From: Phylloscopus collybita
Lineage: Eukaryota > Chordata > Aves > Passeriformes > Phylloscopidae
Assembly: GCA_027886175.1 (NCBI GenBank)
Contig: JAJNNQ010000024.1
Span: forward strand, 25,337,001 to 25,401,000
DNA: 64,000 bases
Direction of reading: 5' to 3'
Part shown: in pieces, positions 48,241 to 59,638 of the stretch
How the letters are laid out: the number at the start of each line of letters is the position of its first letter
Position numbering within the stretch: position 1 is the first letter of the stretch
Program-made: the position numbers and the translations under genes
The notes under the pieces: generated by a model
Databases searched by the model: none
Seen by the model: the letters and a program-made list of their open reading frames with translations, nothing else
Told to the model about the DNA's origin: nothing

Positions 48241-49283
48241 TGGTACCACTAACAGAACAGAACACACAGGAGCATGTAGAATATAGAACATGGCTCTACT
48301 GTTCAGCTCTCCATGGTCCAAACCCCGCCAGCCTGCCAGCACTTGTATCCTACTATTTCACCAGCATGGCTTTATAGGAAACAAGAAAAATTCTGGGATT
48401 TCTAGTTCTCTCATGCACTGGAGGACACAAGTCCAAGAACATATGGGCTTAAATGTGTCAGCATCCTACATCACTCTTATCTGAAGAATGTTATTAATTT
48501 TTGTGGGTGGAGTCCAAAATTGTAATGCCGTACGAACACACAGTGGCTGTTTCTGTAATGTGTATGTCACAGGGAGCATATGTGTAGCAGCCCAAGGACA
48601 GCATTTTCACTTGATTTCAAGTGATTTTCTGAATTGTAATACCCTCAAAAGATGAAGTACTGATGCTGCTGGCAGGGTATTTCACAACTTTTGTCTTCAC
48701 AGTTTCATCCAGTCACCTCAATTCTGACCTCTAGGATATCATGCTATTGCAGATCTGGACTCCACACAAAGCTGTTTCAACAAATCCCATTTTTCTCTCT
48801 AATACACAGCATGTGATTTCAGGATTGGTATTTTCAACGCTGAACTGAGTTATACGAGTCATGTATGCTACTCCAGGCAAAAAGCAAGACTAATAGCAGA
48901 AGATTCTTTGCCGTGCTAACTCTAACTGAATTTCAACCCCAATCTTCTCCAATGAATTAGCCCCTTTACCAAACTCACAGGTACAGACAGATACTATGGG
49001 AATCAGCCATGAAACCATTCCAACTGGATAGAGTGAGGGAAGTATTGCCAAAGGCTTTTCGGCTGTGACTCAACAGGTGGTTTGGCACTGAGATTTCTAC
49101 CTGTTTGTGGTTTTCATCTCTGGTTTCAAGACAGAAAATGAGATTATACCTTTCAGTGCTGCATCTCAAGCGGGCTGTACGCAGAGCAACGTTTCATTCC
49201 AACCAAATCTCTCTCTCTCTCGCAAAGTTGAGGAAAACTGCCAACCACTGCTGCTCTTGACATCAACATGCGATGCAGATGTC
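48241..49283. other. unassigned non-coding DNA
   Basis: Nothing recognised; ends with a short CT-rich stretch at about 49209-49220. Confidence 0.55.
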
Positions 49284-49323
49284 AGGAAAGGGAAAAGAAA
49301 AGGGAGAGAAGAAAAAAGGAAAA
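49284..49323. repeat. 40-base polypurine tract
   Basis: Forty consecutive purines (GGAAAG, GGGAAAAG, GAGAAG units). A candidate triplex-forming tract. Confidence 0.85.
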
Positions 49324-51223
49324 TAAAACTGTAAGTTTTGCGTAAACAAGAAACTGTACTTAATGACTACATCTGAGGAAAACAAAACAAAAAGTACTGG
49401 CTTTAGTATAAGAAAACAAATAAACAAAACCTTGGAACAGCTTAATCTAAGAGGTTGTGGGGCTTTTTTTGTCTGAGCTTGTTTGTTTGTTTGTTTTGGG
49501 TTTTTTTTAGTTTATTAGAATTTTTGTTTACATTTAGTTCTAGGAGAAAAAATACCTTTACATGACAAACTTAAAGGGACAACATAAAAGAAACAAATCT
49601 ATCATAGCAACAAAATTAACTACTCCATTACTCGGAGAAGACTCTAAGCACCTTTAACAAACACCGTGAAGAGCAGCAGAAGCACTCATAACATATGTTC
49701 TTGCCTGCAAATAGCCCAGGGTGCAAGAGGTGGGTTTCATTTTTCAGTTTTTAAAGCCTTCTACATAGGTCTAACTCTGCCTTTGTTGAAGGTAGTGTTA
49801 ACACACACTGAATGCAGAAGGAACTGAATGTGGGTAACTGCATACTTCAAAAAATCACACCCAATATGTTCAACTGATGCCATCGTTTCCCGAGGACAAG
49901 AGTAGGCTATGGAATACTACAAATAATAGAGAGCAGTAGTCTAAAGCAAGCTTCTCAGAACCAAGAAAGCATATTTCAATACTTTCCCACAGATAATTGG
50001 GAATGTGCATCTTCAAAATAGTAGTCAAGAGCAAGTAAAGACTGTCAGGAGATGCTCTGCTGTGACAGAAATCTCAGTGCTTTTTCATAAAATAAGAGTT
50101 CTTCAAAGCAACTCTCAACAACCATTAAGAGAACAGTCAGTGAATCCATGCTTTTTGGATTAAAGCAAGAAAACGAAAATCAGTGCTTCTCCACAGACAA
50201 AGATGTAATGAGAATGACTTCAATACATCAGCATTTGAGTCACCAAAATGGGCCCATATTCACCAATGCACAGGAAAGTAGAATGACCAGCAAGAACTTT
50301 GCTTTGCCCCGATAAAACCATTTCAGGAGGTTGTATATGTATATGTATAGGCTAATTTGCCTATGAAAGATGAGAACCTCATAATTAAACTGTATTAAAT
50401 CATCTATACTCAGAAAGACTGAGCTGGAGAGAAAATGGAACTATTTCATCATAATGATATAATCACTTGAGGGAAAGGGACCCCAAAATCTTCTATTCTA
50501 GAGTTGGAAGAATCAGCAAAGTGGGTTTTGAAGTCTTTCCACAAAAATACACCTCTCAGATAACCAAAAGAGAATTTTTTCTTCAACTACCTGGAAAAAA
50601 GAGGGGGGACAAAAGAGTAATGAGTCTTTCAGAACCAGCAGTAGGCAAATATTTATTTGACTTTTCTTGGGTAAAAGAGTTATTCCCCAAGAAAATTTTC
50701 ATTTCAAGAAAAAGGATTTCCACTGAAAAATCAAAAAACGCCTGGCCATGGCTACAAAGGATAAGGCCACTGGCCTCAGCCAGGGGGAGGTGAATGCCAA
50801 GGCCAGTGGACTGGGTCTGCCACAGTCCTCTTGCAGAACCACGGGCACAATGCCTCCATTTGCTGGGATGTTTGCTCTGCTCTGTTTTTTGCCTAGGTAG
50901 AGCCTCCCCTCCTCAGGGCAGGAACTGTCTCTCACTGTGTGTTGTGCACAGCAACACATGTGTTCGATGACTTTTAGTACTACAGTGGCAACAGTGCCTT
51001 CTCCTCCTACAGCAGCTACCCCCCAACATCAAGATGAGGAGAAAAACGTCACCTATGGCTGCAACACACTGCTAATCAAACACTATTGTATAGCATGGGG
51101 ATGTGGGGGGATGCCTTTTCACCACAGAAATAATCAGGGTTTATACACACAGTATAATCAGTAAACTATATAGCTCAGCCTTGTGATCTGTGTTCCAAGC
51201 TGACAGAAATAAGGCAGGAAAGA
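49324..51223. other. unassigned non-coding DNA
   Basis: No gene recognised. A (TTTG)n microsatellite of about four units at 49479-49497 runs into a T run. The 108-codon plus frame at 50467-50793 is unremarkable. Large parts (49340-50460) lack any frame above 60 codons. Confidence 0.55.
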
Positions 51224-51252
51224 GGGGTGGGGAAGGGGGGGGGGGGTAGGGG
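51224..51252 (+). repeat. G-run cluster, G-quadruplex-capable
   Basis: Four G runs of 4, 4, 12 and 4 bases are separated by T, AA and TA. Very short loops and long G runs satisfy the usual G-quadruplex pattern on the plus strand, even if part of the 12-base run is miscounted. Confidence 0.85.
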
Positions 51253-52394
51253 AAAGCATCTCCTGTGTTCATAATGAAAGAAGAGAGATGACTGGACTAA
51301 GAGCTGATGAGGTTACAAGGCAACAGCAGTGCCATGAGTTGTTTGGGCTTAAAGCCAGATGTCTTGTATTTCCTTTGATTGTTTCTAAATAATTAATGGT
51401 ATTAATTTCATCATGTGACCCACCCACCCCCCTTTTAGTATTTGGCTCTGTGTACCAACACTAAATATAAAGGAGGAAAACGGTACTGTCTATAGCATAC
51501 TGAATATTGATGCTGTGTGTTTGGACTGCAGCAACAGCTGATACTCATATCCCCAGGATTCTATATTCCACAGCACTCACACAGTGTTTGCATGAAGGAG
51601 ATGGAGTAGTACCCCTCATACTCCATCCATAAACCAACCCAACTACGGCATATGGACACTGCGTGTTTGAAGTAGTAAAAGAGAGGGTGCATCGCTCCCT
51701 CTCCGCCCACACCAAGATGAACCTGCCACTACTATTTCACGTAACATTTTCTGGCAAGCTCCCAGTTTTCAGTCATGCTGGTTTGCTTGAAAGAAACACT
51801 CAGAGGAGACTCTGCTTGTCTCGCTGTTCGAACAAACAAAATAATCACGCATCTTGAGTTAATGGCCCAAAGCTTAATGAAGATCATAGAAAAGAGGCTG
51901 CCTGTGATGGGAGCATTCCCTTCTGACTTAGCCACATAAGCCACTGCTGTTGGCAAAAGGAAATGGATTATGAGGATAATAAGTAACCCTGAGCTCTGGT
52001 CTAGACAAACCTTTGCTTGGTACTGTAGCAGTAAGTGCAAAAAGAGGACAGGAACAACCAGAAATAAAAATTCCACTTTTCCAGTTTTCTACCCCAGGGC
52101 ACTGGCAGCATCAGCAGGAAGACCCGTGTTCCTTTCTCATGGGAATGTTTGGGTTGAGTGCTAGGACCACTGGAATCTTAACAGCGGAATTCCTGAACAA
52201 AGAAAGACTAGTGGAGGCAGATCCCTATATGCATGATTCTATGATATGCACTCAGGAAAAATGTCTGCCCACCCTCCTGTATACTGCAGCCTACTTTCAG
52301 CTCCCCATGTCAAGTCTCCAGTCCCAATCACCCAATCTACCTTTTTCCCCTACCACATTCTCACTTACTTGAATCCCATCTATTCTGTATCTAC
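51253..52394. other. unassigned non-coding DNA
   Basis: No gene recognised; frames of 114 (minus, 51732-52076) and 119 codons (plus, 52013-52372) overlap in opposite orientation and show no family signature. Confidence 0.55.
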
Positions 52395-52610
52395 CACAGA
52401 ATCAGAATCATAGAATCATCTGAGATGGAAGGGACCTTTAAAGGTCATCTAGTCCAACCCTCCTGCAATGAGCAGGGACCTCTCTCTTCAACCAGATCAG
52501 CTTGCTCAGAGCTGTGTCCAACCTGACCTTGAATACTTCCAGGGATGGGGCACCCACCACCTCTCTCCACAGCCTGTTACAGTGCTTTATTCACCATCAG
52601 ACAGTATTAA
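52395..52610 (-). mobile_element. CR1 LINE 3'-end fragment, antisense
   Basis: On plus it starts with the reverse complement of the CR1 octamer tail (AGAATCATAGAATCAT). It continues through GGAAGGGACCTTTAAAGG, TCATCTAGTCCAACCC, TGCAATGAGCAGGGACC, TCAGAGC, CCAACCTGACCTTGAA and CCAGGGATGGGGCACCCACC. These are consecutive landmarks of the CR1 3' region in the right order, so about 215 bp of a 5'-truncated CR1 on the minus strand is present with few indels. It is the best-preserved CR1 3' end in the window. Confidence 0.95.
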
Positions 52611-52965
52611 ATGGAGCAGCTGGGGGGCAATAGAGAAAGAAATCTGACAGCTTGGAGCAGACCCTTGTTTTGTCCAGGAAGGCCGCAGACTTCTGAAGGT
52701 AAGGACAAAGTAATGAGGCCCTCACGGATGTCAAAAGAAGTTTCCAAAAGCATGCATAAGGCTAACCTCATCAAAGCATACCTGTGGGGAGTCAGAGAGG
52801 GCTTGGTCAAGTCTCATTTCTTAGATTTTATCCAAGGCTCCCTAGCTGAGTGTCATTCTGCAGCTAAACTGGTGCATTGTACAGTGACAATTCTTCAGTT
52901 GAGGGAAGTGAAACCCAAAGAACTCTCCACTAGAAAGCCTGATCCTAATCTTCAAGGGCTTGACT
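52611..52965. other. spacer between CR1 and SINE
   Basis: About 355 bases with no recognised gene. A 125-codon frame (52611-52988) runs across the spacer into the SINE head and is not considered coding. Confidence 0.55.
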
Positions 52966-53113
52966 TTAAGATTAGCTCAACTGGTTAGAGCACAGTGCTA
53001 ATAATACCTAGATTGTGGATTTAATCCCTGTGTGGGCCATTCACTTAAGAATTGGACTCGATGATCCTTGTGGGTCCCTCCCAGCTCAGAAAATTCTGTA
53101 ACTTCTGTAAATT
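52966..53113 (+). mobile_element. tRNA-Ile-headed, CR1-tailed SINE (TguSINE1-like)
   Basis: The head (52966-53039, 74 bases, the length of a tRNA) keeps an A box TAGCTCAACTGG at 52973-52984. It has an anticodon-loop equivalent CTAATAA with AAT at 53000-53002 (isoleucine), a decayed B box GGATTTAATCC at 53017-53027 and a tRNA-like GGGCCA end. The acceptor stem (TTAAGA against GGGCCA) no longer pairs, so it is not a functional tRNA. The rest (53040-53113) is CR1-like: GGACTCGATGATCCTTGTGG, a CCTCCCAGCTCAG word and a decayed ATTCTGTAACTTCTGTA octamer tail. A 7-bp direct repeat TTGACTT (52960-52966 and 53114-53120) may be the target-site duplication. This matches the zebra finch TguSINE1 design. 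Confidence 0.88.
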
Positions 53114-54358
53114 TTGACTTGGCAGTCAAGGCCTAGCAATCCTAAGGCATACTTCTTCCCCACACACCCACAACAGGTTCATAGGAAGAAGTCTGTCTCA
53201 TTACACAAAGATCATATGAGAAGTACACCTGAGCCCTTCAGCTGGGACTGGAGCAGCACCAAAACCAGCACTGGCCCTGCACACTGCAGAGAAATCACCT
53301 GGAGGGAGCATCACCACTGCCAAATCACAGCATGAGGCACTGCAGACAGGGTGGCAGAGTGCCCTGGGTGCCAGAGCTCAGGCTGTGGGGCTCTACTGCA
53401 AGAAAGAAGCAGGATGAATATCACACTGGCCGTGCTGGGAAGAAAACATCTTACCCTCTCCTATTAGAGCTTCTCTTACATGGTTATAAGGCAGAATAAA
53501 ATTATGGGTTTATTGCTCATGGACACATGCAAATGGAGAAGACAATAAACCACATCAGTTAAAACAAGATGAAGAAGAGTAAGATACAGGCAAACTTCAA
53601 GTGACTCCTTCAGCTCCTACCAGCTACCTACAGCAGAGTGGCAACACTGACACAAGCAAAAAGCACATCAAGAATATCTGATGCCAGAGTCCTCTTCCTT
53701 GGAAGTCATTCACAGTAAATGGGCTTTGCAGCTTTGAACTGGAACAGAGGAAACTGCTTCTAGACAGGAATGATCACAGAAATGACTACACTTTTTTGCA
53801 AGGTGGAAACACTGCAGATAGACAAAAATACAGCTGAACAGTCACAGCACTTTATGAGCAGCCCCTCTACCTAACTACTTGGTTTTCAGGATTTTGGGAG
53901 GTCACAGCAGAGTGAGAAGACAGCATTTTTTTCCTATGGCATCAAGGATCTCTTAAAGTGTGTACACATCAGCCTTGGCTGAGAACGTATCCTTTGTTCC
54001 TTCTTCTGCATTATTTCCCTTTAATGATAGCTTTGCAGTGAATCCCATTTGTAAGTTGCTCAAATAAATGTAAATTTTATCTTGTAAGCAATACCCTCCA
54101 AAATAGAACTACCACTGAAAGTAAAAATCTGAAGAGCTAAAAGGCACTGGGTCTTCCCTAGTGCCCCCATCTCCTCAGTGCACTTGACTGCTTGCTATTA
54201 TTATATATGGAATACCAGGCAGGATACATGTATTATAAATATGTACTGTATTGAAATATATAGCCCAAGTCCCCAGGGCCCAACATTCTAATTAAAACTA
54301 CAGTTGTGCAAATAACTGATTTATTTGGCTAGCTGACCAAACTGAGAACATGGAAAGG
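53114..54358. other. unassigned non-coding DNA
   Basis: Nothing recognised beyond the SINE's candidate target-site copy at its left edge. The 73-codon frame at 53114-53335 is chance. Confidence 0.55.
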
Positions 54359-54393
54359 AAACAAACAAGCAAACAACCAAAAAACAACAAAAA
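54359..54393. repeat. (CAAA)n-like tract
   Basis: Degenerate CAAA/CAAAAA units without G/T interruptions except one AAGC. Confidence 0.75.
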
Positions 54394-54469
54394 TCACCTA
54401 TGTGTTCAATGAAATGGGTTAGTTTTTTGTTTGTGTTCAATATATTTCGATTAAAATTGACTAAGTCTC

Positions 54470-54535
54470 AAAACCAGAAACGTTGTTTACAAATATCAAA
54501 ATAAAACCAGAAACCTTGTTTAGAAATATCAAAAC
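54470..54535 (+). repeat. 33-bp tandem duplication
   Basis: Two head-to-tail 33-base units (54470-54502 and 54503-54535), each opening with AAAACCAGAAAC and closing with AAATATCAAAA. They differ at three positions. Unit 1 contains a forkhead-type TTGTTTAC, which the G for C change in unit 2 (TTGTTTAG) alters. An inverted CTGGTTTT follows at about 54544-54551. Confidence 0.9.
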
Positions 54536-54575
54536 AAAATCTTCTGGTTTTCTAAAACTTTTATTTTTCTTCTTA

Positions 54576-54629
54576 GTTTTTTGTTTTGTTTTGTTTTGTT
54601 TTGTTTTGTTTTTGTTGTTTTTTTTTTTT
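54576..54629. repeat. (TTTTG)n pentanucleotide array
   Basis: Six to seven TTTTG units followed by TTG and a T run. Confidence 0.92.
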
Positions 54630-57600
54630 ATGCATAATTTTGGCCAACCCATATCGGAGGTGAGCAGGTTTCAGCAAATAAAAAATTTAATTCAACAGTT
54701 TTACCAGGATTTAAATCTAAGGGCTGAATTGTGAGCCAACTAGCTCTTGACTTAGTGAAAGAACAGGGAAGCAGGGGATCTGCATTCCCTTCTTGATTCA
54801 GCCCCTGTCTTTGCACCCAAGGTGAGTTATTATTTCATTTCTTTATGGTTGTCTCTCTGTCCACGCTTTGTCTCTGCACTCTCTGAGCTTGTTGGGGTCA
54901 CATGCACCTCCTACAGTGGGTCTACACAGTGCTTAAAACACAGACTGCTCAGCTGGGGCCTATATGATTTACTAAAATATAAATAACTCCTCAACTGCAG
55001 TCAAATCTCTTTTTAATGCCAGTAGTTTCACTCGCATATATTTAGCAGCCCATCATGGGAACATCAGCTTCTTTTTTAATTAATTACTTATTAATAGATG
55101 TAAAATATGAACGGACAGCGAGCCTGGATTTTTCCTGCTTCATCAATTTCAGTGCTCAAAGACAGCATCTCGTTTACAGCTACCAAGAACCAACAGGGAC
55201 ATGTAATGAATGAAGCCTGAAACCCAAGATCCCCTCAGCACTTTTGTACCCCCATTATTTGGGGACAAATCCTCTCCTCCCTCGAGGGAAGGAAGACTAG
55301 CTGGATTGAAAGAGCTGGAAAAAAATGGAAAGCCTCACAGGCAACCTTCAAATTCCCTGTGCAGGGCTTTCGGCACGTAGTTGTCACCAGCAGGAATGGG
55401 AAATGCAAGTTCAGTATCTGCAGGGAGGTGGAAACAGCCTGTGGGACTGCACGGAAGAGGTGTGCCTGCCTTTCTTTTGAGGACCCCACGCCATGCATCT
55501 CACAAGGCCAGCTTACCTAGTTGAAAGACAACTGAAGCTCATTGGAAAATAAACAGGAATAGAAAGGACTGCAAAGCTATGAACTCTTCAACTTCCATGT
55601 AGAGCACTCGGGGCTGGGGGTGGGGAGGATTCTCAGAGCATACATGGCTGTCACTGACAATAAAGTCAGTCACGTTTTTAAGACACTGGGGACGGAATTC
55701 AAATGTGCCCCATTATGTCTTGAGATGTACTCCCTGGGTACAAAAGGTGCGTGGGTTACGCTGAGCTCCTGTGCTCCTTTGCTGAGACTGTGCAAGGCAG
55801 TGCCAAGTGCAGACTGAGAGGGAAGGAACTGTGGAGCACATGGGACCGCAATTCCTACCGTAGGGGCCTGATCAGGGGTGCCCCCAGTGCCCTGGAGTCC
55901 CATGGCAGCTTTAACCTCGTCCTAGCTTTCTCCATCCCTGGGGCTGCTGCTCAGCTCTAGGAGACCCCTCTGCCTATTCCCAGCCCCATGGCTGCACCTC
56001 GGGCACGGCTCCTGCGAGGGGCTGCGAGAGGGAACAGCCCCAGCCGGCGGTGCCAAGGCAGTCCTGCTCTGTCCAGGGGCAGCACTGCAGGCAGCCATTC
56101 CCCTCAGCATACACATGCCCCCCACACCATGCTGAAGGCGCAATTGCCATGGTTAAAAATGGTAATTTTATCCTCCCTGTCGACTGACTGTACTTATTGG
56201 CCATTGCTGCCATCTAGCCAGATGCACCTCCAGCATTCGCGGAACGTGCCTTGAGCCTGTTTGTTTTCTCACTGCTGCTCGGCCTGGAGCGGGGATAAAC
56301 GCATCCCTCGTCACTCACTGCCGCTGCAGTGACATTTGTAAACCTTCACAGGGTTTTCCTTCTTTTCCAACAGGTGACAAAATACTCTGCAACTGCAGGT
56401 GCTCTGGGACACAAACAGGAAAATGGAGATCAGATGCAGCTGTAGTTGGAGTAAGGGAAAAATCAAGATAAAGGCAGCAGATGAGAGAGTGCTAAAACAA
56501 GCAAAGAGATGATTGAGAAATGGTAGTTAGCTATTTTTGTTGCCAACTTACTCTTGCAAGGTAGCTCTAACACAATAATTTTGTCTGTTTTGTTATCATG
56601 CCAAATTTTTGCAGGTGCTACCGGGGGAAGTTTGTTGAAAAAAAGTTTTTTGAACATCACTGGAGAAGGATGAAGAAGCTGTCACCTCAGGTTAGCACTG
56701 ACGGATGTGCTGGAGGTCACAGCTAAGGAGCAGTGGCTGGTGTCACTGGATTTGCAATGTAAGAATGATAAGGAAGTGGTTGGAGAGAGCTTCTGATTCA
56801 GATATATTTGCGTAAGAGTTTGGTCCCAAAATTCAGTCAGGAAAATGCTCATAATGGGGGGCTTACTTTGCCTCAATCCCTCCATCTCCTTTTGGTATAT
56901 ATGGCATAGGACAGGTTGAAAAAAATAGTACTCTAGGGAGACTTAGAAACTGAAAGATTCAGACAGTCTCATGGCCTGATTTCTGTCCACAATTCAGCTC
57001 TAAAAAAGCCAATGCAGACTTCCAGACACTGTGGACTTTCACTTCTCTAGACAACCTGGTTTCAGAGCCATATCCAGCAACATAACAAGCAAGAGGTGAA
57101 GCACAATGGGTAAAGAGAAAATAAACATGGCTGTATCATAAAATACAGTGATTGCTCTCTAGCCATAATGTTCCACCCAAACAAAAGGGAGAAGGAGGAT
57201 ATCAACAAATATCTGCAAATTCAGATTTATTTTACTGTACTTCCCATTCCACCAGAGAAACGAATAAAATGTTGCATTTTGCTTCCCTGGTTTTCTTAAC
57301 TCTGAAAAGGGAGGTTTCATGGATAATCCAGAGTAATATTCAGCTGTGAATCCAATTTATGCAGTGGGATAGGATTAAAAAAGGAACAGAAGGTCTGGAT
57401 TCTGAACCTGCTGTAACAGTTTTGATTTGAATAGAACCCAAGTCTTGAAATGGCTTGTTTTCCACTTCTGGTTTGGAGCTGGTTGAAATACTGCCACAGT
57501 AGCACTTCCTGTAATATTTTAGTCCAAGATCCTCATTATTTGGAACTGAACTCAAAAGATTTTGGCACCATGAAATCCAAACAAAACTCTGTTCCTCACT

Positions 57601-59189
57601 CAACTGGCCCAGAAGTCAACCCAACCTTAATCTGGTTCTGGGTCCAAATCCAGCTTCAGCCCATTTCCATTGTTATATAGATAATGCCATAATACCACCT
57701 CTAGCCTCAGGATTTATGATGCCTCCTCACAGGATGCATATTTGTGTGTAAATACATAAATCACATCAGATAAACAAAGCAGACATGCCAGAAAACAGGA
57801 GGGGAGGGAAGAGGAGAGATACCTACCAAGCAGTTTGTCTCTAAAGTGTTGCCAGTTGTGAAAGGACTGGTGGTGCTAATATCCCCTCATTCAGACTCTT
57901 ACAGACACGCTAAGAGCGTGACGGCTGGCAGGCAGTGCATTTAAGTGCTGCTACTGAGGCCCCCAAATATTGACAGAGTGCCAGACTCTGAGAAACTATT
58001 GATGTATGCAGCCGGCCGCTGCTCCAGACACCTCTCAGACAGAGTCTTTAAATGTCACAGATTAATGAATTTTCATGAAATGGAGAATGAGAGAAAGAAT
58101 TAAAAAAAAAAAAAATTATATCCCACAGCACCAACATGAAAGCATCTTTTATCCCTACACAAAATTCTGCCCTCAAGCCTCAAGATTCCTAATAGATTAT
58201 AACAGATTGTAAGTCGACATGAGATTCGGGATGGAGGAGGTTAGACCCTCTGGATCACGCAGAGCATCCTCAAACAAAGCCAATATGCGAGATGTTCATT
58301 TACAAAAAAACAGTGAGAGTCAAGGACCACTCAGACCTCTGTTCCATTTTAACCTGAACCACAAGTTACAAAGCTTAAGGGGGAGAGAGTTGGTTAAATA
58401 TTTTTTAATCTGAGCTACACATGGTGCCAAACTGCAAAATTCAGCTGTTGGCTTCGAACAACCCTAACTTTAGAGACATTGAGATAGACAGATGTACTTG
58501 GATCCTCTCTTAGTATTTGATCTTGTGCTTGATCTTACTCAAGAAATTGCCAAAGTTATGATAGAACATTTTTATGCCATCAGATAAACCAAGTATGCTG
58601 ATTATTTCTTTTTTCATTTATATCAGGAACTCAAATATGTATGCAAGAACTTCAAATATCATTAAAATGTAATAATGCAAAATGCAGTCAGAGTGTAAAT
58701 GACAAATCTATGCATAACACATCACTTAAAGAGGAAGGAAGTGAAGGGATGATGCAGATGATGTATGCAGAGGTAAAAATGGGTCATTTATACCCGACCA
58801 TGTTAAAAACACAGCTTCATTGAGTCCCTCAAAGCCACTTGTGGTGGGGCTCCATGAGCCATTTTCTCCCTCTTTCCCACAGTTAAGGATTCCTGCAAGG
58901 CTCTCCTGCCCCCAGTGTGCCCCTGGGCTGTCCCGTAGGATTTGCCTGCAATGCAATGACAGCAAATGGGGTGAGCACCAACACACCCAGCTCCTCGCTG
59001 GCTGCCTCCTTCCCCCTCAAAAGCAGAGCTGTCTGACACCAGTGGCTGGGAAATGGAAGCTGGTGCCACCACAGCAGCCAGGCCTGCTGCAGGAACATCT
59101 GGGGAAGCTGACTGCACCCTGAGAAGCAAAGGGAGTGCTCTAAGAAAAGCCAAGCAGCAAGGCTCTGTGGTTTTCCATACTGTTGGAAC
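54630..59189. other. unassigned non-coding DNA with a weak CpG cluster
   Basis: No gene recognised in 4.5 kb. A homeodomain-word cluster (TTTTTTAATTAATTACTTA region) lies at about 55070-55100 inside an AT-rich block at 54960-55160. A milder CpG cluster (about 16 by hand count) spans 55980-56320 and includes a CTCF-like TGCCATCTAG at about 56207-56216. Opposing frames of about 116 codons at 58803-59233 sit in GC-rich DNA and are not called. Confidence 0.45.
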
Positions 59190-59638
59190 AAGCCTAGAGG
59201 AGGACCATGAAGATGCTCAGAGGGCTGGAGCACTTCTGTGATGGCAGAATGAGAGAGCTGGGGTTGTTCAGCCCAGAGAAGAGAAAGCTCTGTGGAGATC
59301 TCAAAGCAGCTTTCTGGTACCTAAATGGAGCTGACAAAAAAGATAGTCTTCCTTTAAACGAGAACATAAAGTAATAGGGCAAAGGGTGATGGCCTTAAAC
59401 TGAGAGAACATAGATTTAAATTGAATATGAGAAAGAATTTTCCATGATGAGGCTGGTAAGGCAATGGCACAGGTTGCCCAGAGATATTGTGGATAGTCCA
59501 TCACTGAAAGCATTTAAAACCAGGCTGGATGGGGCTTTGAGCAACCTGGTCCAGTAGAAGGTGTCCCTGCCCATGGCAGAAGTGTTGGCATTAGGTCCAT
59601 TCTATTCTATTAGAACCATTCTATGGTTCTAGGATTAT
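59190..59638 (+). mobile_element. CR1 LINE 3'-region copy, about 450 bp
   Basis: Landmarks of the CR1 3' region follow in order: GAGGAGGACCATGAAGATG, CAGAGGGCTGGAGCAC, GAGAGCTGGGGTTGTTCAGCC, AGAGAAGAGAAAGCTC, TAATAGGGCAAAGGG, GGTTGCCCAGAGATATTGTG, CAGGCTGGATGGGGCT, AGGTGTCCCTGCCCATGGCAG and an ATTCTATGGTTCTA tail. The stretch that normally holds the GATGATCTT...CCTTCCAACC words just before the tail is missing or scrambled (about 59590-59615). The 5' part of the element is absent. It is old, with many substitutions. Confidence 0.93.

Noticed and set aside
52966..53039. Possible functional tRNA-Ile(AAT) gene
   Set aside because: The acceptor stem does not pair, the B box is decayed, and a CR1-type tail follows, so it is a SINE head.
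58803..59233. Overlapping 100-116 codon frames on both strands
   Set aside because: GC-rich stop-poor DNA with three overlapping frames, partly running into a CR1 copy; no domain seen.
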